Below are positions 1 to 7,749 of a stretch of DNA of 64,000 nucleotides, one piece after another. The notes beneath the pieces were generated by a model that was not told the DNA's origin, did no database searches, and worked only from the letters and a program-made list of their open reading frames with translations. The DNA lies in NCBI RefSeq assembly GCF_900109285.1, contig NZ_FNZQ01000004.1, forward strand, positions 186,001-250,000, written 5' to 3'. Source of the stretch: Jannaschia helgolandensis. GTDB taxonomy: Bacteria > Pseudomonadota > Alphaproteobacteria > Rhodobacterales > Rhodobacteraceae. The number at the start of each line of letters is the position of its first letter. Position 1 is the first letter of the stretch. The position numbers and the translations under genes were made by a program.

Positions 1-139
1 AGAAGTCGTTCGCTTGCCCAAGGTCCGCGCCGACGAAGTATCTGACAAAACCTGTCACTCTCTCGATAGCTGGGTCCATGTTGGTTTCGTTGATCACGCG
101 CCCGTCTGGCATGTGGACTAGGTTCAGAATCTCGGACAT
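1..139 (-). CDS. Terminase large subunit, nuclease-domain polypeptide (partial, runs off left edge)
   Basis: Only the first 46 codons are in the window. The reading frame opens with ATG at 139 and reaches YFVGADLGQANDF near residues 34-46. That resembles the first acidic motif of the RNase H-like nuclease domain of large terminases (hydrophobic-G-x-D-x-G). A perfect AGGAGG at 147-152, seven bases before the ATG, lies inside the end of the upstream ATPase gene, and the two genes overlap by 16 bases in different frames. The nuclease half therefore has its own translation start. In phage DNA packaging this domain cuts the concatemer. The rest of the gene is outside the window. Confidence 0.7.
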   Translation of the reverse strand, partial: MSEILNLVHMPDGRVINETNMDPAIERVTGFVRYFVGADLGQANDF

Positions 140-909
140 ATCGCGGCCTCCTGTGAAGTGGCATTCTCGATGGTAGAAAGGTCGAAGTAGGACAGGCCAT
201 CCGACAGAAACTCGCACATGACCTCCTGACGGAAGCGGGTTGCCGAAAGTTGCGACCGCAGTCGTTCGATGCGGGATGCAAGGCGCGGTATGGACGTGCC
301 GGGAACCTTGATCCTGTGAACGTTGTCCTTGGGTTCGAGGAACAGCGATGCGAATAGGTTGTTCTTTCCGGCGGGCGTGCTGGCGTAGAAGGTCTGCCCG
401 TTGTCGCGCAGCATCGGCAGGATCGACACGACGACATCCTCGCCGCCGTTCGCGCCGGGGAGATATGCCATCTCGTCAACCAGCAGCAGGTCAGCCGTGT
501 AGCCCCGGATCGTCGCACCGGATGCAGGCACAGCGATGAACCGCCCGCCGTTGCTACATTCGATTTCCGTCTGCGTCGCGCGTTCGACCACGAGGTCCGT
601 CGCGCGCAGATATGCCTGAACCTTGCGGGTGATCTCGCGCGTTTGACGTTCCGCAGGAGCAACGCAGATGATCGTGCCGCCGCGCTTCAACTCGCGGACC
701 CCGCGTGTCGCAAGAACGCATGACTTGCCCGCCTGACGGCACACGAGCAGCGCGACTGTCTGCGCGTTCGACGTGATCGCCTCGACCTGCCAAGGATCGA
801 CATGGGTGGCGGACGGCACCTCCTGACGCAGGAAGTGCAGCATTTCCGCGCCCGGATCGAGGTCACGTTCGATCAGGCTGCAAAAGTCGTGGAGACCATC
901 AAAAGGCAT
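124..909 (-). CDS. Terminase large subunit, ATPase-domain polypeptide
   Basis: This 261-aa protein is the packaging-motor ATPase half of a phage large terminase. Visible motifs in order are an adenine-binding WQ (40-41), a Walker A variant CRQAGKS (57-63), Walker B LLLVDE with Asp145-Glu146, and a coupling motif ASTPAG further on. The protein stops shortly after the ATPase domain. Large terminases are usually 400-600 residues, and the nuclease domain follows here as a separate overlapping ORF. The start at 909 has GGAG seven bases upstream and overlaps the end of the zinc-ribbon gene. The ATPase assignment is secure; whether the two chains assemble into one working enzyme is inferred. Confidence 0.85.
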   Translation of the reverse strand: MPFDGLHDFCSLIERDLDPGAEMLHFLRQEVPSATHVDPWQVEAITSNAQTVALLVCRQAGKSCVLATRGVRELKRGGTIICVAPAERQTREITRKVQAYLRATDLVVERATQTEIECSNGGRFIAVPASGATIRGYTADLLLVDEMAYLPGANGGEDVVVSILPMLRDNGQTFYASTPAGKNNLFASLFLEPKDNVHRIKVPGTSIPRLASRIERLRSQLSATRFRQEVMCEFLSDGLSYFDLSTIENATSQEAAICPRF

Positions 910-1141
910 CGCGACGCTCCGCGAGGCGCATCAGGTGGCATTGAGTGCAGTCGCCATGCTCATTCCGTGGCGAGACATGTCCGCGTTTACACGCCTTGCC
1001 CGTGAAGAACAGTTTACCACCTTCGGCCAGCATCACGCTCCGACAATGCGGCAGACGCGCCCAATCGGCATTGCTCACTTTCGTCGCGACGGCGACCCGG
1101 CGACCATGTGAGTGCCAACCTTCAAAAATGCGATGAGTCAT
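899..1141 (-). CDS. Small phage protein with zinc-ribbon/HNH-like Cys-His motif
   Basis: An 80-aa protein whose C-terminal half carries a C-x3-GH ... C-x2-C pattern (around residues 50-68) in a run of basic residues. This pattern occurs in small phage-encoded zinc-binding proteins and in the zinc-binding part of HNH-type endonucleases. No HNH catalytic triad is visible, so it may be a DNA-binding accessory to packaging rather than a nuclease. Its ATG overlaps the stop of the TerS-like gene (ATGA) and its end overlaps the terminase ATPase gene, so it is translated within the packaging operon. Confidence 0.6.
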   Translation of the reverse strand: MTHRIFEGWHSHGRRVAVATKVSNADWARLPHCRSVMLAEGGKLFFTGKACKRGHVSPRNEHGDCTQCHLMRLAERRDAF

Positions 1142-1713
1142 AGCACGGTGTCCTCTTTAGTGACGGACAGGACGTGGTGACGCATCCGACGCAGCAGCGG
1201 TTCGCGCGCGGCTGGTACTTCGGCACATACTTCTTGAAGTATGGTTCGCAGTACGACCCATTCCTTGCTTTCGGCCAGCGACACGTTGACCGTCAGATTG
1301 GTGGCCAGCTTGCCCTGCATGGTTGCAATGTCGCGCAGCACCTTCCGCAGCCCCTCCATCGCGGCCAGCGCGAAGGAGTCATCCTCGCTCTGTTCCGCTT
1401 TGGTGATCAGGCGTTCGACCCGCATCGCCAAGGACTCGTAGGTCATGGCAATGTCCATGCGGTCCTGATTGATCACCTCCGTGTTTGTTTCGATGGTTGC
1501 AACGCGGGATTCTGCGAGGATCGAACGGCGCATTTCTTCGGTGATCTTGTCGTCGCGGTAGCGGGCGACTGTGGTGTAATCGACGCCTAGCCGCCGTGCG
1601 ATCTCGGCAAGGGTGCGCCGATTGAGGACAATATCCTTGATGATCTCGTTCTTGTCCGCGCGCATGTCGATCACGGCACGCCGCCCGCTATTTTTGTTTC
1701 CGCCCTGTGCCAC
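1138..1713 (-). CDS. Terminase small subunit-like DNA-binding protein
   Basis: A 191-aa protein with an N-terminal helix-turn-helix (RRTLAEIARRLGVDYTTVARY, roughly residues 32-52) followed by a long helical region with many Glu/Arg. This layout, directly upstream of a large terminase, is that of phage small terminase subunits, which recognise the packaging site and form a ring. The gene ends in an ATGA overlap with the zinc-ribbon gene. Assignment is by architecture and position, since small terminases diverge quickly. Confidence 0.6.
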   Translation of the reverse strand: MAQGGNKNSGRRAVIDMRADKNEIIKDIVLNRRTLAEIARRLGVDYTTVARYRDDKITEEMRRSILAESRVATIETNTEVINQDRMDIAMTYESLAMRVERLITKAEQSEDDSFALAAMEGLRKVLRDIATMQGKLATNLTVNVSLAESKEWVVLRTILQEVCAEVPAAREPLLRRMRHHVLSVTKEDTVL

Positions 1714-1715
1714 GA

Positions 1716-2372
1716 TCAGGACTCCGCGTTCGCCGCGCGCTCCATGAGGTCGAACTTGGTGCGGGCGTGCGGGGGCAATTCGTCGGGCGAGCGGAAGGTC
1801 TTAATAGTGTAACCGTCTTGCTCGGCACGCATACGGCGACCGATGATGCCCTTGCCCGTCTCCATGTCGGCGCGCAGGTAGCGGACCCGCTCATGCGTGT
1901 CGTCGAAGGTGAACGTCTTCGACTGAACCACGTCGCCTTTGCCCGTATTGCGGATGGTGGGATCGTCACTGCCGTCGATCACGGTGAGGGTCGCGCCTGC
2001 CTTATGCGCTGCTTCTTTCGCCGCTCGATACTTGGCCGGGTCGCGGGCATCCTCGCGGGTCAGGCTGTGCTTGGGTTTCACGCCTTGCGGATACCAGTTG
2101 CCATCGGCATCCTTTTCGAGATTGGCCGCGCGCATTTTGCGCTCGTGGATTTCTTCGTCCGCGATGTCCACGATGGTTTTCTTGGGCGGCTTCGCGTCAA
2201 GCTGGCGCTGCGCATCCTTCTTTTCGTCCAGAACACGCGAGTTGAACGCGCGCAGGCCGTCGTTTTGCTTCGCCAGATCATCGAGGCGCTTCGACTGATC
2301 GGTCACAGTGTTGGTGAGGGTTTGAAACTGCTGCAAGAGGGCTTGCAGGGCGGCGGTCGTGTCGTCGGACAT
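1716..2372 (-). CDS. Hypothetical phage protein with N-terminal coiled coil
   Basis: A 218-aa protein of unknown function. Residues 5-60 read as a coiled coil (regularly spaced Leu/Val with Gln, Lys and Asp), followed by a charged, Lys/Asp-rich region. The start at 2372 is preferred over an ATG 15 bases upstream because AAGGAG lies six bases before it. The gene stops two bases before the TerS-like start, so it belongs to the packaging operon. A scaffold-like or head-associated role is possible but nothing in the sequence proves it. Confidence 0.55.
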   Translation of the reverse strand: MSDDTTAALQALLQQFQTLTNTVTDQSKRLDDLAKQNDGLRAFNSRVLDEKKDAQRQLDAKPPKKTIVDIADEEIHERKMRAANLEKDADGNWYPQGVKPKHSLTREDARDPAKYRAAKEAAHKAGATLTVIDGSDDPTIRNTGKGDVVQSKTFTFDDTHERVRYLRADMETGKGIIGRRMRAEQDGYTIKTFRSPDELPPHARTKFDLMERAANAES

Positions 2373-2557
2373 TTGATACTCCTTCATGCCTGAACCAAAA
2401 TGAGCGCGACGTTATCGGGACGCCGCGCTCAATCTGTTCTGGACAAGAAGGAGAGCTGCGCACCGCTGCGCTCATGAGATGAATTTACGCGCCAGCGTCT
2501 GGATTGCCGACCGCCAGAAAAAGGTGCTGACGCTGTATTTAAGGTCTTGCTAGGTCG

Positions 2558-2938
2558 TCAGGCGGCGCGGCGCTGGTGCGGTGTTTGCAGGTGCCGCCAT
2601 CGTTCCCGCAGGCGCACGACGGCTGCCGCGTGCCGTTCGAGGGTCGCGGGGGTCGCGTCAGGCGTGGGAGGGGCAAAGTCGTCGCCCTCCATCATCGCCC
2701 GGACGCGCGCGGCCAACACGTCGCCGTCCCAGCCGATCAGGGCGCACAGGGCGTTTCGGTGCCTTGCGTTGCCCCCGGATAGGTCAGTCAGAAACTCAAT
2801 CGCCCGATCTTGCTCCGTCTGCGTCGTGAAGGACGCGTTGCTTTCGTCTCGGACGGACACGAACAGGTCACGGTAGGCCTGCATCAGGATCGCCGTCACC
2901 AAGGACGCCTCCGGGGTTCGTGGCTGGTCGGGCAGCAC
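2558..2938 (-). CDS. Hypothetical phage protein, 126 aa
   Basis: No family recognised. The protein is mostly helical by composition, with two charged segments (residues 25-50 and 95-120) and no membrane segment or signal peptide. It starts with GTG at 2938, one base after the stop of the preceding 89-aa gene, so the two are almost certainly co-transcribed and translationally coupled. About 185 bases separate it from the coiled-coil gene downstream. Confidence 0.5.
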   Translation of the reverse strand: MLPDQPRTPEASLVTAILMQAYRDLFVSVRDESNASFTTQTEQDRAIEFLTDLSGGNARHRNALCALIGWDGDVLAARVRAMMEGDDFAPPTPDATPATLERHAAAVVRLRERWRHLQTPHQRRAA

Positions 2939-2939
2939 G

Positions 2940-3209
2940 TCAGGCGTTCAACTGGCTCGCGATGGGCATGACCCAGCGCCATGGAATGTCGATCTGACCC
3001 GGCCCGGACGTGACGCGCACGCCGCCGTCCGTGGGATAGACCATGTAGTCGGGCGTCTGATCGACAGGGGCCGTGCTCGGGTTCGTTGCAAGGGCCGTCA
3101 GTTGGTCGCCCAAGGTGGCCGCGTTCGGCACGCGCAGGGTCGTGGAGTTGGCCGTCGTAGTGACGGTGATCGTCGCCGTCGATCCGCTGATGGCTGCATT
3201 GAATGTCAC
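2940..3209 (-). CDS. Hypothetical phage protein, 89 aa, Thr/Ser-rich beta-type
   Basis: The GTG start at 3209 is chosen because AAAGGA lies eight bases upstream; the reading frame stays open further upstream but has no better site. The product is rich in Thr, Ser and Ala in its first half (GSTATITVTTTANSTT) and ends in a Pro/Trp-containing segment, a composition typical of small beta-rich virion proteins. No specific family can be named. It forms a two-gene unit with the 126-aa gene. Confidence 0.5.
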   Translation of the reverse strand: MTFNAAISGSTATITVTTTANSTTLRVPNAATLGDQLTALATNPSTAPVDQTPDYMVYPTDGGVRVTSGPGQIDIPWRWVMPIASQLNA

Positions 3210-3999
3210 GGGGATTGTCCTTTCGTGCGATAGTGCGCCCCAAGGCGAGCAGGAACGTCGGGCCACCTTGGGGCGCGGATTCATCACAAGGCCCGACAGG
3301 CGATGCGTATCAACTTCCGAGCGCTGGATGTTCCGGGGAATGAGGTGGAGTCAGGGGAATGTTAGATGTTAACGGGATGCGCGCCGATCACACCGCAGCA
3401 GCGCGTCAGCGACGGGCGTTTGCTATCGTCGGGCATACTGCGTCGGATTTGACCAAGACGACCGCGTGCGCCGCAGCAGATCGCGTCTCTAGCGCGGTGT
3501 CGGGCAAAGGCGTCGGTAGCATGTGCAATGTCGCGCCTGATATGCCTGTATTCCAGTGACCTTTTCGGTCGGTTATTCGCCTGCGTTGCAAAGCGCGTTG
3601 CAAAATTCGCAGCGAAGCAGATCAACCACTTGGTTTAAAAGCGGCAATCGCCCGCTGACACTTGATTAAAGATCAATCGGTCTGGTTTGGCCGATGTTTT
3701 TGCGACTCGTTCGCAACAAGAAGGTGGAGATTTCGAGGGGAGATCGGCAGCACCAAGAATGAGCACCCTGCGCCCTTCATAACGCACGCGCATGTGCGTG
3801 CATGAAAAAATGATGATGATATTATCAGGGTTCATTCCATAAATCTCATCATCATTTTTTTATGCACACATACACGCGCACGATAACCGCAGGCCTTCCT
3901 GACCCAAGACCTACAACTGAGTTATCGTCACCTTGATCCACGGTCGCACGACCGTCGCCTTGGGCGATACAATCCCGTATAAAGTAACGGAGACCGCTA
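3210..3999. other. Gene-poor stretch in element 1 containing a large inverted repeat
   Basis: About 790 bases without a convincing gene. Several reading frames of 60-90 codons cross it on both strands, but none has a ribosome binding site or a recognisable product. The only clear structure is the inverted repeat at 3786-3879. The stretch separates the minus-strand phage genes from a short plus-strand two-gene unit, so it probably contains promoters for one or both, and possibly an origin or packaging site. Confidence 0.5.
3786..3879. repeat. 34-bp imperfect inverted repeat with 26-bp loop
   Basis: The left arm 3786-3819 and the right arm 3846-3879 are reverse complements over 34 positions with about seven mismatches. 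The inner 15 bases of each arm (six or seven A/T then three ATG/CAT steps) match exactly. The loop is 3820-3845. The AT-rich inner stem and GC/ATG-rich outer stem differ from surrounding DNA. It is too long for an ordinary terminator and could be a replication, resolution or packaging signal of the element. Confidence 0.7.
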
Positions 4000-4185
4000 A
4001 TGCCGAAACCCGAAGTGACCCACGCGCAGCGCGTCGTCGATATGCTTCAGGAAACGGATGGCGCACTGACCCACCTCGGCGTGGCCGACAATGTGCTTCG
4101 CTGCACCTCGTTCGCCGCCCGTGAAGTCGTCAAAGAATTGATCCGCCGCGGCCTCATCAACCCAAAGGACCCGACCCATGGCTAA
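4000..4185 (+). CDS. Small helical protein, 61 aa, possible winged-helix fragment
   Basis: GGAG seven bases before the ATG supports this start. The 61-aa product is helical (REVVKELIRRGLINPKD near the end resembles the recognition-helix and wing region of a small winged-helix domain), but no family can be assigned. It is on the plus strand, opposite to the rest of element 1, and its stop overlaps the start of a second small gene by eight bases, so the pair forms a tiny operon. Such an isolated opposite-strand pair near integrase often has a regulatory role; that is inference. Confidence 0.5.
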   Translation: MPKPEVTHAQRVVDMLQETDGALTHLGVADNVLRCTSFAAREVVKELIRRGLINPKDPTHG

Positions 4186-4321
4186 AGACCACGCCCACCG
4201 CCTCTACGCCGAAGGCATCGACCTCGACAGCATACGCCGCTGGTTGATGCCCCTGACAACGCGCAAAGAGTGCGACGAAATTCTCTCCGCACTCCCGCAT
4301 CGTGTCGCCTGCGCTGCGTAA
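4178..4321 (+). CDS. Small protein, 47 aa, second gene of plus-strand pair
   Basis: The ORF starts at ATG 4178 inside the last codons of the upstream 61-aa gene, behind AAAGGA. The product is 47 residues, has two Cys (32 and 45) and is helical in its centre (DLDSIRRWLMPL). No family recognised. The eight-base overlap and shared strand argue that it is real. Confidence 0.4.
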   Translation: MAKDHAHRLYAEGIDLDSIRRWLMPLTTRKECDEILSALPHRVACAA

Positions 4322-4484
4322 CCAATGTGAACATTTGACACCTTGCCCAACATTCCGTTGCGCCTTCTGAACCGCCTCGCGCGGGCGAACGCCCTATGAT
4401 CCCGCAACCTGTTCACTATGGCTGCGGGACCGCGTTGACGACGCCACGCGTCGCCAACTCTTGGACGAACTATTTCCTTCCTGA

Positions 4485-5693
4485 TTAGCGCCGCAACTCG
4501 CCCAAACGTTTCTCAGCTTCGGTCAACTGCGCCTGCGCCAAGACACGCTCCTCGGGCTTGAACGCACTCTGGCTCGTGTGCCGCAGCCGCTTGATTTTGC
4601 CGCGTAGATCATCGACTTCACGCTCATGCTGACTGCGACCGTCGCCATTCTCGTGCAGGCCTCGGAAGAACAGCTCTGTTCCAGGGTCCCAGCCGCGCAC
4701 TTCACGTTCGTTCGCTGCCCGCCATTCCTCGCCGTCATCTGACACCTCTACGATCTCGTGGGTCTGATCGACCATTCGCATCTCGGCGTTCCAGAATCTC
4801 TGGTACTTGACGCGATACCACATGCCGTAAAGCACCTCGTTCAGGTCCTTGGGACATTCCTCGTTCTTCGCACCGCCCCAGCGTTTGACTTCGAACCACG
4901 GCTTTGCATCGAAGTCAGGCGGGATGCTTGGCAATGCGTTCGGATAGCCTGCCTCGTGCATCTGGTCGAACCACTTCTCAAAGTGCCGCTGATAAAAACC
5001 TGCGTCCGTCGTATCCATCGGTATCAACGGGTCTTGGGGATCGGCCAGATCAATCGGTCTGGCGTGATACCGATGTGACTTCTCGTGCATGTCCACGAAC
5101 AGTTTACGCGCATCTGTGACTGCCATGTCTTCTTCGACGACCTTGGTATAGAAGTAGGAGTCAATACTGCGCGCCGATCTCCCGGAACCCTTCGACCAAG
5201 CCATGTCGCGCGCGAGTGACGCATACTCGGCCCTCTCGACCGCCGCCATCAGCCGCGCCCACCAGTCATCGACGGCGGCCTTGACCTCGGCCACCTTCGC
5301 CTTGCCCATCGGCCTGCCCGAGAACCACGCGTTGAACGCGCTCTGCGAGGCCGACACCTGCAACACGTCGCGCCACCAAGGTGCTGTCGCGATCTGCTTC
5401 ATCCAGTCGTGCAATCCATCGTCTGGCGGGCCGTCGTGGGGCAAGTATTTCCTCGGATGGGAGACTTGATTGCCCCAAAGGTTGTGCAAGGCATCGACAA
5501 TACCCTCCCAAACCTCCTTGCCCGCAAGTGCGCGATGCCAAGAACTGTAATCCTTGGCCTCGTCGAATAGGTCCTCGTCAAACTCGACATTGCAAAGATC
5601 GACGATGCGCTGCTTCTGAATGTTGAACGCCATCAATTGAGCTGCATAGCCTTTGCCGAACTTGGCCGTTACTCGATCTTTATTCTTTGCCAT
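4485..5693 (-). CDS. Hypothetical protein of element 1, 402 aa
   Basis: The start at 5693 has AAGGAG eight bases upstream. The protein is soluble, rich in Trp, Asp and Glu (about 14 Trp), with no signal peptide or membrane segment. The last 60 residues form a strong coiled coil (REVDDLRGKIKRLRH and beyond). I see no nucleotide-binding, nuclease or replication motif. It stands alone between the plus-strand pair and the AlpA-like gene, where satellites and prophages usually carry replication or regulatory genes, so a replication-linked role is conceivable but unsupported. Confidence 0.6.
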   Translation of the reverse strand: MAKNKDRVTAKFGKGYAAQLMAFNIQKQRIVDLCNVEFDEDLFDEAKDYSSWHRALAGKEVWEGIVDALHNLWGNQVSHPRKYLPHDGPPDDGLHDWMKQIATAPWWRDVLQVSASQSAFNAWFSGRPMGKAKVAEVKAAVDDWWARLMAAVERAEYASLARDMAWSKGSGRSARSIDSYFYTKVVEEDMAVTDARKLFVDMHEKSHRYHARPIDLADPQDPLIPMDTTDAGFYQRHFEKWFDQMHEAGYPNALPSIPPDFDAKPWFEVKRWGGAKNEECPKDLNEVLYGMWYRVKYQRFWNAEMRMVDQTHEIVEVSDDGEEWRAANEREVRGWDPGTELFFRGLHENGDGRSQHEREVDDLRGKIKRLRHTSQSAFKPEERVLAQAQLTEAEKRLGELRR

Positions 5694-5851
5694 CACCGAT
5701 GCTCCTTCGCGCCATTGAATAGCGCCTTTCGTAATTGATCCATACCATTCTCAGGCTGGACCCACATCACTGGTTCGGCGTCGTCACGATCTCGTCTATT
5801 AACGAGTCATTCCATTGCAGTCGTGACGACACCAATTCAGTGGGGCGGGCC

Positions 5852-6094
5852 TTAAACCTGCCCCACTTCTTTTTGTTTCGCCCACGCCATGACCTCGTGC
5901 AGATCATATCGAACCGTCCGCTGACTGAAATACATCGCGGGCGGCGCGTCGCCGCGTTCTTTCATATCGTAGAGCGACCGTTCCGAGATTTGCAGGAAGT
6001 CGCAAACTTGGAGCGGCGTCATGATGCGGGGGTTATTCAATCGGGTTTCGAGTTCTTCAATGCGCGACTCGAGTACGCCTAAAGCGGTAGTCAT
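5852..6094 (-). CDS. AlpA/excisionase-like HTH protein
   Basis: An 80-aa protein with an N-terminal coiled-coil helix (LESRIEELETRLN) and a helix-turn-helix of the MerR/excisionase type: T-P-L-Q-V-C-D-F-L-Q-I-S-E-R-S-L-Y-D-M-K followed by a wing ending YDLHEVMAWA. Proteins of this group act as excision directionality factors or as activators of integrase and element genes. The start at 6094 follows AAGGA at eight bases. Its place next to the integrase supports a role in controlling excision of element 1. Confidence 0.75.
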   Translation of the reverse strand: MTTALGVLESRIEELETRLNNPRIMTPLQVCDFLQISERSLYDMKERGDAPPAMYFSQRTVRYDLHEVMAWAKQKEVGQV

Positions 6095-6264
6095 CAACAG
6101 ATTCCTTCTGTCCTTTACGAACAAACAGGGCCCTCTGTTGATACTCGCTGGTTCGGGCTGTCACTCAGGTCCGCTTCCAGCGCGGCGCTCCCTAAGCTAG
6201 TTTCGCACCCACCGTCATGGTGGAGTGCACCATCACCTTAGTGCAACGATGGTTAACAAACAAT

Positions 6265-7413
6265 TTAGAAAGCAGGATCCACCTTTATCCGTTCGAAGTA
6301 CACTTTCTCAATGTCTTCGACCGCGCGACGATTGCCCATGCGCTTGAGGTATTTCATTAGCATGTCACTGCCCTCGCCTGCCTTCTTGTCACCGCGCAGG
6401 AAGTGGGCGACGTAGTCAGGCAAGAACGCCTCGGCTGACGCCTGCATGAAGTGACGCCGCCCGTCATGGGGCAGGAACACCCGGACGCTCTCATCGCCCA
6501 CGGTCGCGAACGTGCCCTTGGGGTCAGTGATGTATCCGGTGGCCGACGACGCCGGGAACACCCATTCGCTGCCTGACCCCCGGATTGTCTTGAGCATGTC
6601 GATCACGGTGTCCATGACGGGCAGCGTGCGGGCCAGCTTGTTCTTCATCTTAGTCAGGTGGATTGTCTTGTTCTGCAAGTCCACCTGATCCCACGACAGC
6701 GAGCAAACGTTCTCGGAGCGGATGCCCGTCAGGAACATGACGGCGACCGCTGTCCCGACAATGACGTTCTTCTCCCGCCGCGTCATGATCGCCTCCCAGA
6801 TCGTCGTCCAGTCGTCGGCGTCGAGGTCGTGCGCGCGTGACGCCACCGCCCACTGCGCCTCTGTCTCGTCGCTCTTGGCCACCCGTGTCTTCTTTTGGGC
6901 AACCGGGTTCACGACGGGGGCGAAGTTGAATGCGTTGCCGATGCCGATGCGCACCGCGCGCGCCGTCGCCTTCTTTCCTTCGGCCATCAGGCGGTTGAGG
7001 ACAGCCTGCACATTGGCCGAGGTCACGTCGGCCACGTTGCTGTCCATGATCTCGCGCGCGTGCATCTCAAGCTGGCGCGTCATGCGCACGCGGTGGGCAT
7101 CGGACATCCCCCCTTGCGCCTGTGACGTGTCGCACCAGAACCGCCACCCATCGCGCACCGTCTGAATGTCGCTCTTGGCAACCCCGGTCTTGGTGTCACC
7201 TTGCTTGAACGCCGTGAGGGCGTCCATCGCCGGGAACGCGCCGATCTTGATCGACTTCGTTTTCCCATCGACCTTGCGCTTGATGTACCAAGTGCTCTTG
7301 GTCTTGCCGACGTTCAGATAGAGGCCGGGAAAGCGGTCGCCGTCGTGTCGATACATGCCCGGAGACGTTTTCAGCAGGCGTGCAGGTTTGGTGAAGTCAA
7401 TTGCGGTGGTCAT
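6265..7413 (-). CDS. int: Tyrosine-type site-specific integrase of element 1
   Basis: A 382-aa tyrosine recombinase. The N-terminal part (about 25-65) is the beta-stranded arm-type DNA-binding domain of the P4/DUF4102 class. The catalytic domain shows Arg232 (TGIRSENV), His316 and Arg319 (HDGRR), a His at 337 and the likely nucleophile Tyr355. The start at 7413 has GGAG eight bases upstream and the frame extends further upstream without a better site. The 5' end lies 163 bases from the tRNA-Asn-derived repeat, the usual position of an integrase next to its attachment site. It would insert and excise element 1 at tRNA-Asn. Confidence 0.9.
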   Translation of the reverse strand: MTTAIDFTKPARLLKTSPGMYRHDGDRFPGLYLNVGKTKSTWYIKRKVDGKTKSIKIGAFPAMDALTAFKQGDTKTGVAKSDIQTVRDGWRFWCDTSQAQGGMSDAHRVRMTRQLEMHAREIMDSNVADVTSANVQAVLNRLMAEGKKATARAVRIGIGNAFNFAPVVNPVAQKKTRVAKSDETEAQWAVASRAHDLDADDWTTIWEAIMTRREKNVIVGTAVAVMFLTGIRSENVCSLSWDQVDLQNKTIHLTKMKNKLARTLPVMDTVIDMLKTIRGSGSEWVFPASSATGYITDPKGTFATVGDESVRVFLPHDGRRHFMQASAEAFLPDYVAHFLRGDKKAGEGSDMLMKYLKRMGNRRAVEDIEKVYFERIKVDPAF

Positions 7414-7575
7414 CTGTCGTGCTCCAATTTTGCAACGTTTTGCAACGCACCACGTCACTAAGGCGCATTCTGGCGCACTGTCAACCGATTGATTATCGTT
7501 GCAAAGTAGGAGTAAACCACTGTTTTTACTGACGAACCGCGTCAACATGCACCAACCGAATAAATACCGTCGCTT

Positions 7576-7623
7576 GACTGTTAATCAATTGGTCGTAGGT
7601 TCGATCCCTACCGCCGGAGCCAA
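7576..7623 (+). repeat. Attachment site: 48-bp tRNA-Asn 3'-end repeat, copy 1
   Basis: This 48-bp segment is identical to 12831-12878. It contains the anticodon arm with GTT, the variable loop, the T arm (GGTTCGATCC) and the acceptor 3' strand with CCA-like end of tRNA-Asn. Upstream sequence does not continue into a D arm, so it is not a working tRNA gene but the crossover repeat left by integration. It separates element 1 from element 2. Confidence 0.92.
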
Positions 7624-7630
7624 AGATTTC

Positions 7631-7660
7631 AAGGACTTAGCGCTCATCCGCTAAGTCCTT
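7631..7660 (+). terminator. Rho-independent terminator after the tRNA-Asn 3' end
   Basis: A perfect 12-bp inverted repeat (7631-7642 and 7649-7660) with a six-base loop is followed by TTTTTCTTTT. It sits eight bases past the tRNA-derived repeat, where a tRNA terminator belongs. It is on the element 2 side of the repeat, so element 2 carries a replacement tRNA terminator, which would keep tRNA-Asn properly ended after insertion. Confidence 0.9.
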
Positions 7661-7749
7661 TTTCTTTTCGAGTACAGAATAAGTACAGCAAACACTGCCC
7701 GGATCGGTGTTTGTGGATTTCGACCAGGTCAGCTGCGTAATCCTACACC

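Larger units (their letters stand above)
1..7623 (-). mobile_element. Integrated element 1 (prophage or phage satellite), left end outside window
   Basis: This element is bounded on the right by the tRNA-Asn 3'-end repeat at 7576-7623, and its integrase gene begins 163 bp from that repeat. Reading leftwards on the minus strand, it holds integrase, AlpA-like regulator, an unknown 402-aa gene, three small phage-type genes and a DNA-packaging module. A small two-gene plus-strand unit sits in the middle. No repressor, replication or lysis gene is visible in the part shown, and no capsid genes are reached before base 1. It could be a prophage with an unusual layout or a packaging-type satellite. 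The boundary is well supported; the class of element is inferred. Confidence 0.75.

Noticed and set aside
124-139. Programmed frameshift joining the two terminase frames
   Set aside because: There is no slippery heptamer at the overlap, and the second frame has its own AGGAGG and ATG at ideal spacing.
3362-3625. Minus-strand ORFs of 65-87 codons in the gene-poor stretch of element 1
   Set aside because: No ribosome binding site, no recognisable domain, and overlapping frames of similar length on both strands.
4322-4484. A third small gene after the plus-strand pair (frame ending RRQLLDELFPS)
   Set aside because: The frame looks protein-like at its end, but there is no start codon between the preceding stop and that segment.
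6180-6260. Terminator or attachment-type repeats downstream of the element 1 integrase gene
   Set aside because: Short repeats of CACC/GGTG are present, but no stem with a T run or clear spacing could be defined.
7561-7623. A tRNA-Asn gene at 7576 or 12831
   Set aside because: Only the anticodon-arm to 3'-end half is present at both places; the sequence upstream has no D arm or acceptor 5' strand, so both are integration repeats.
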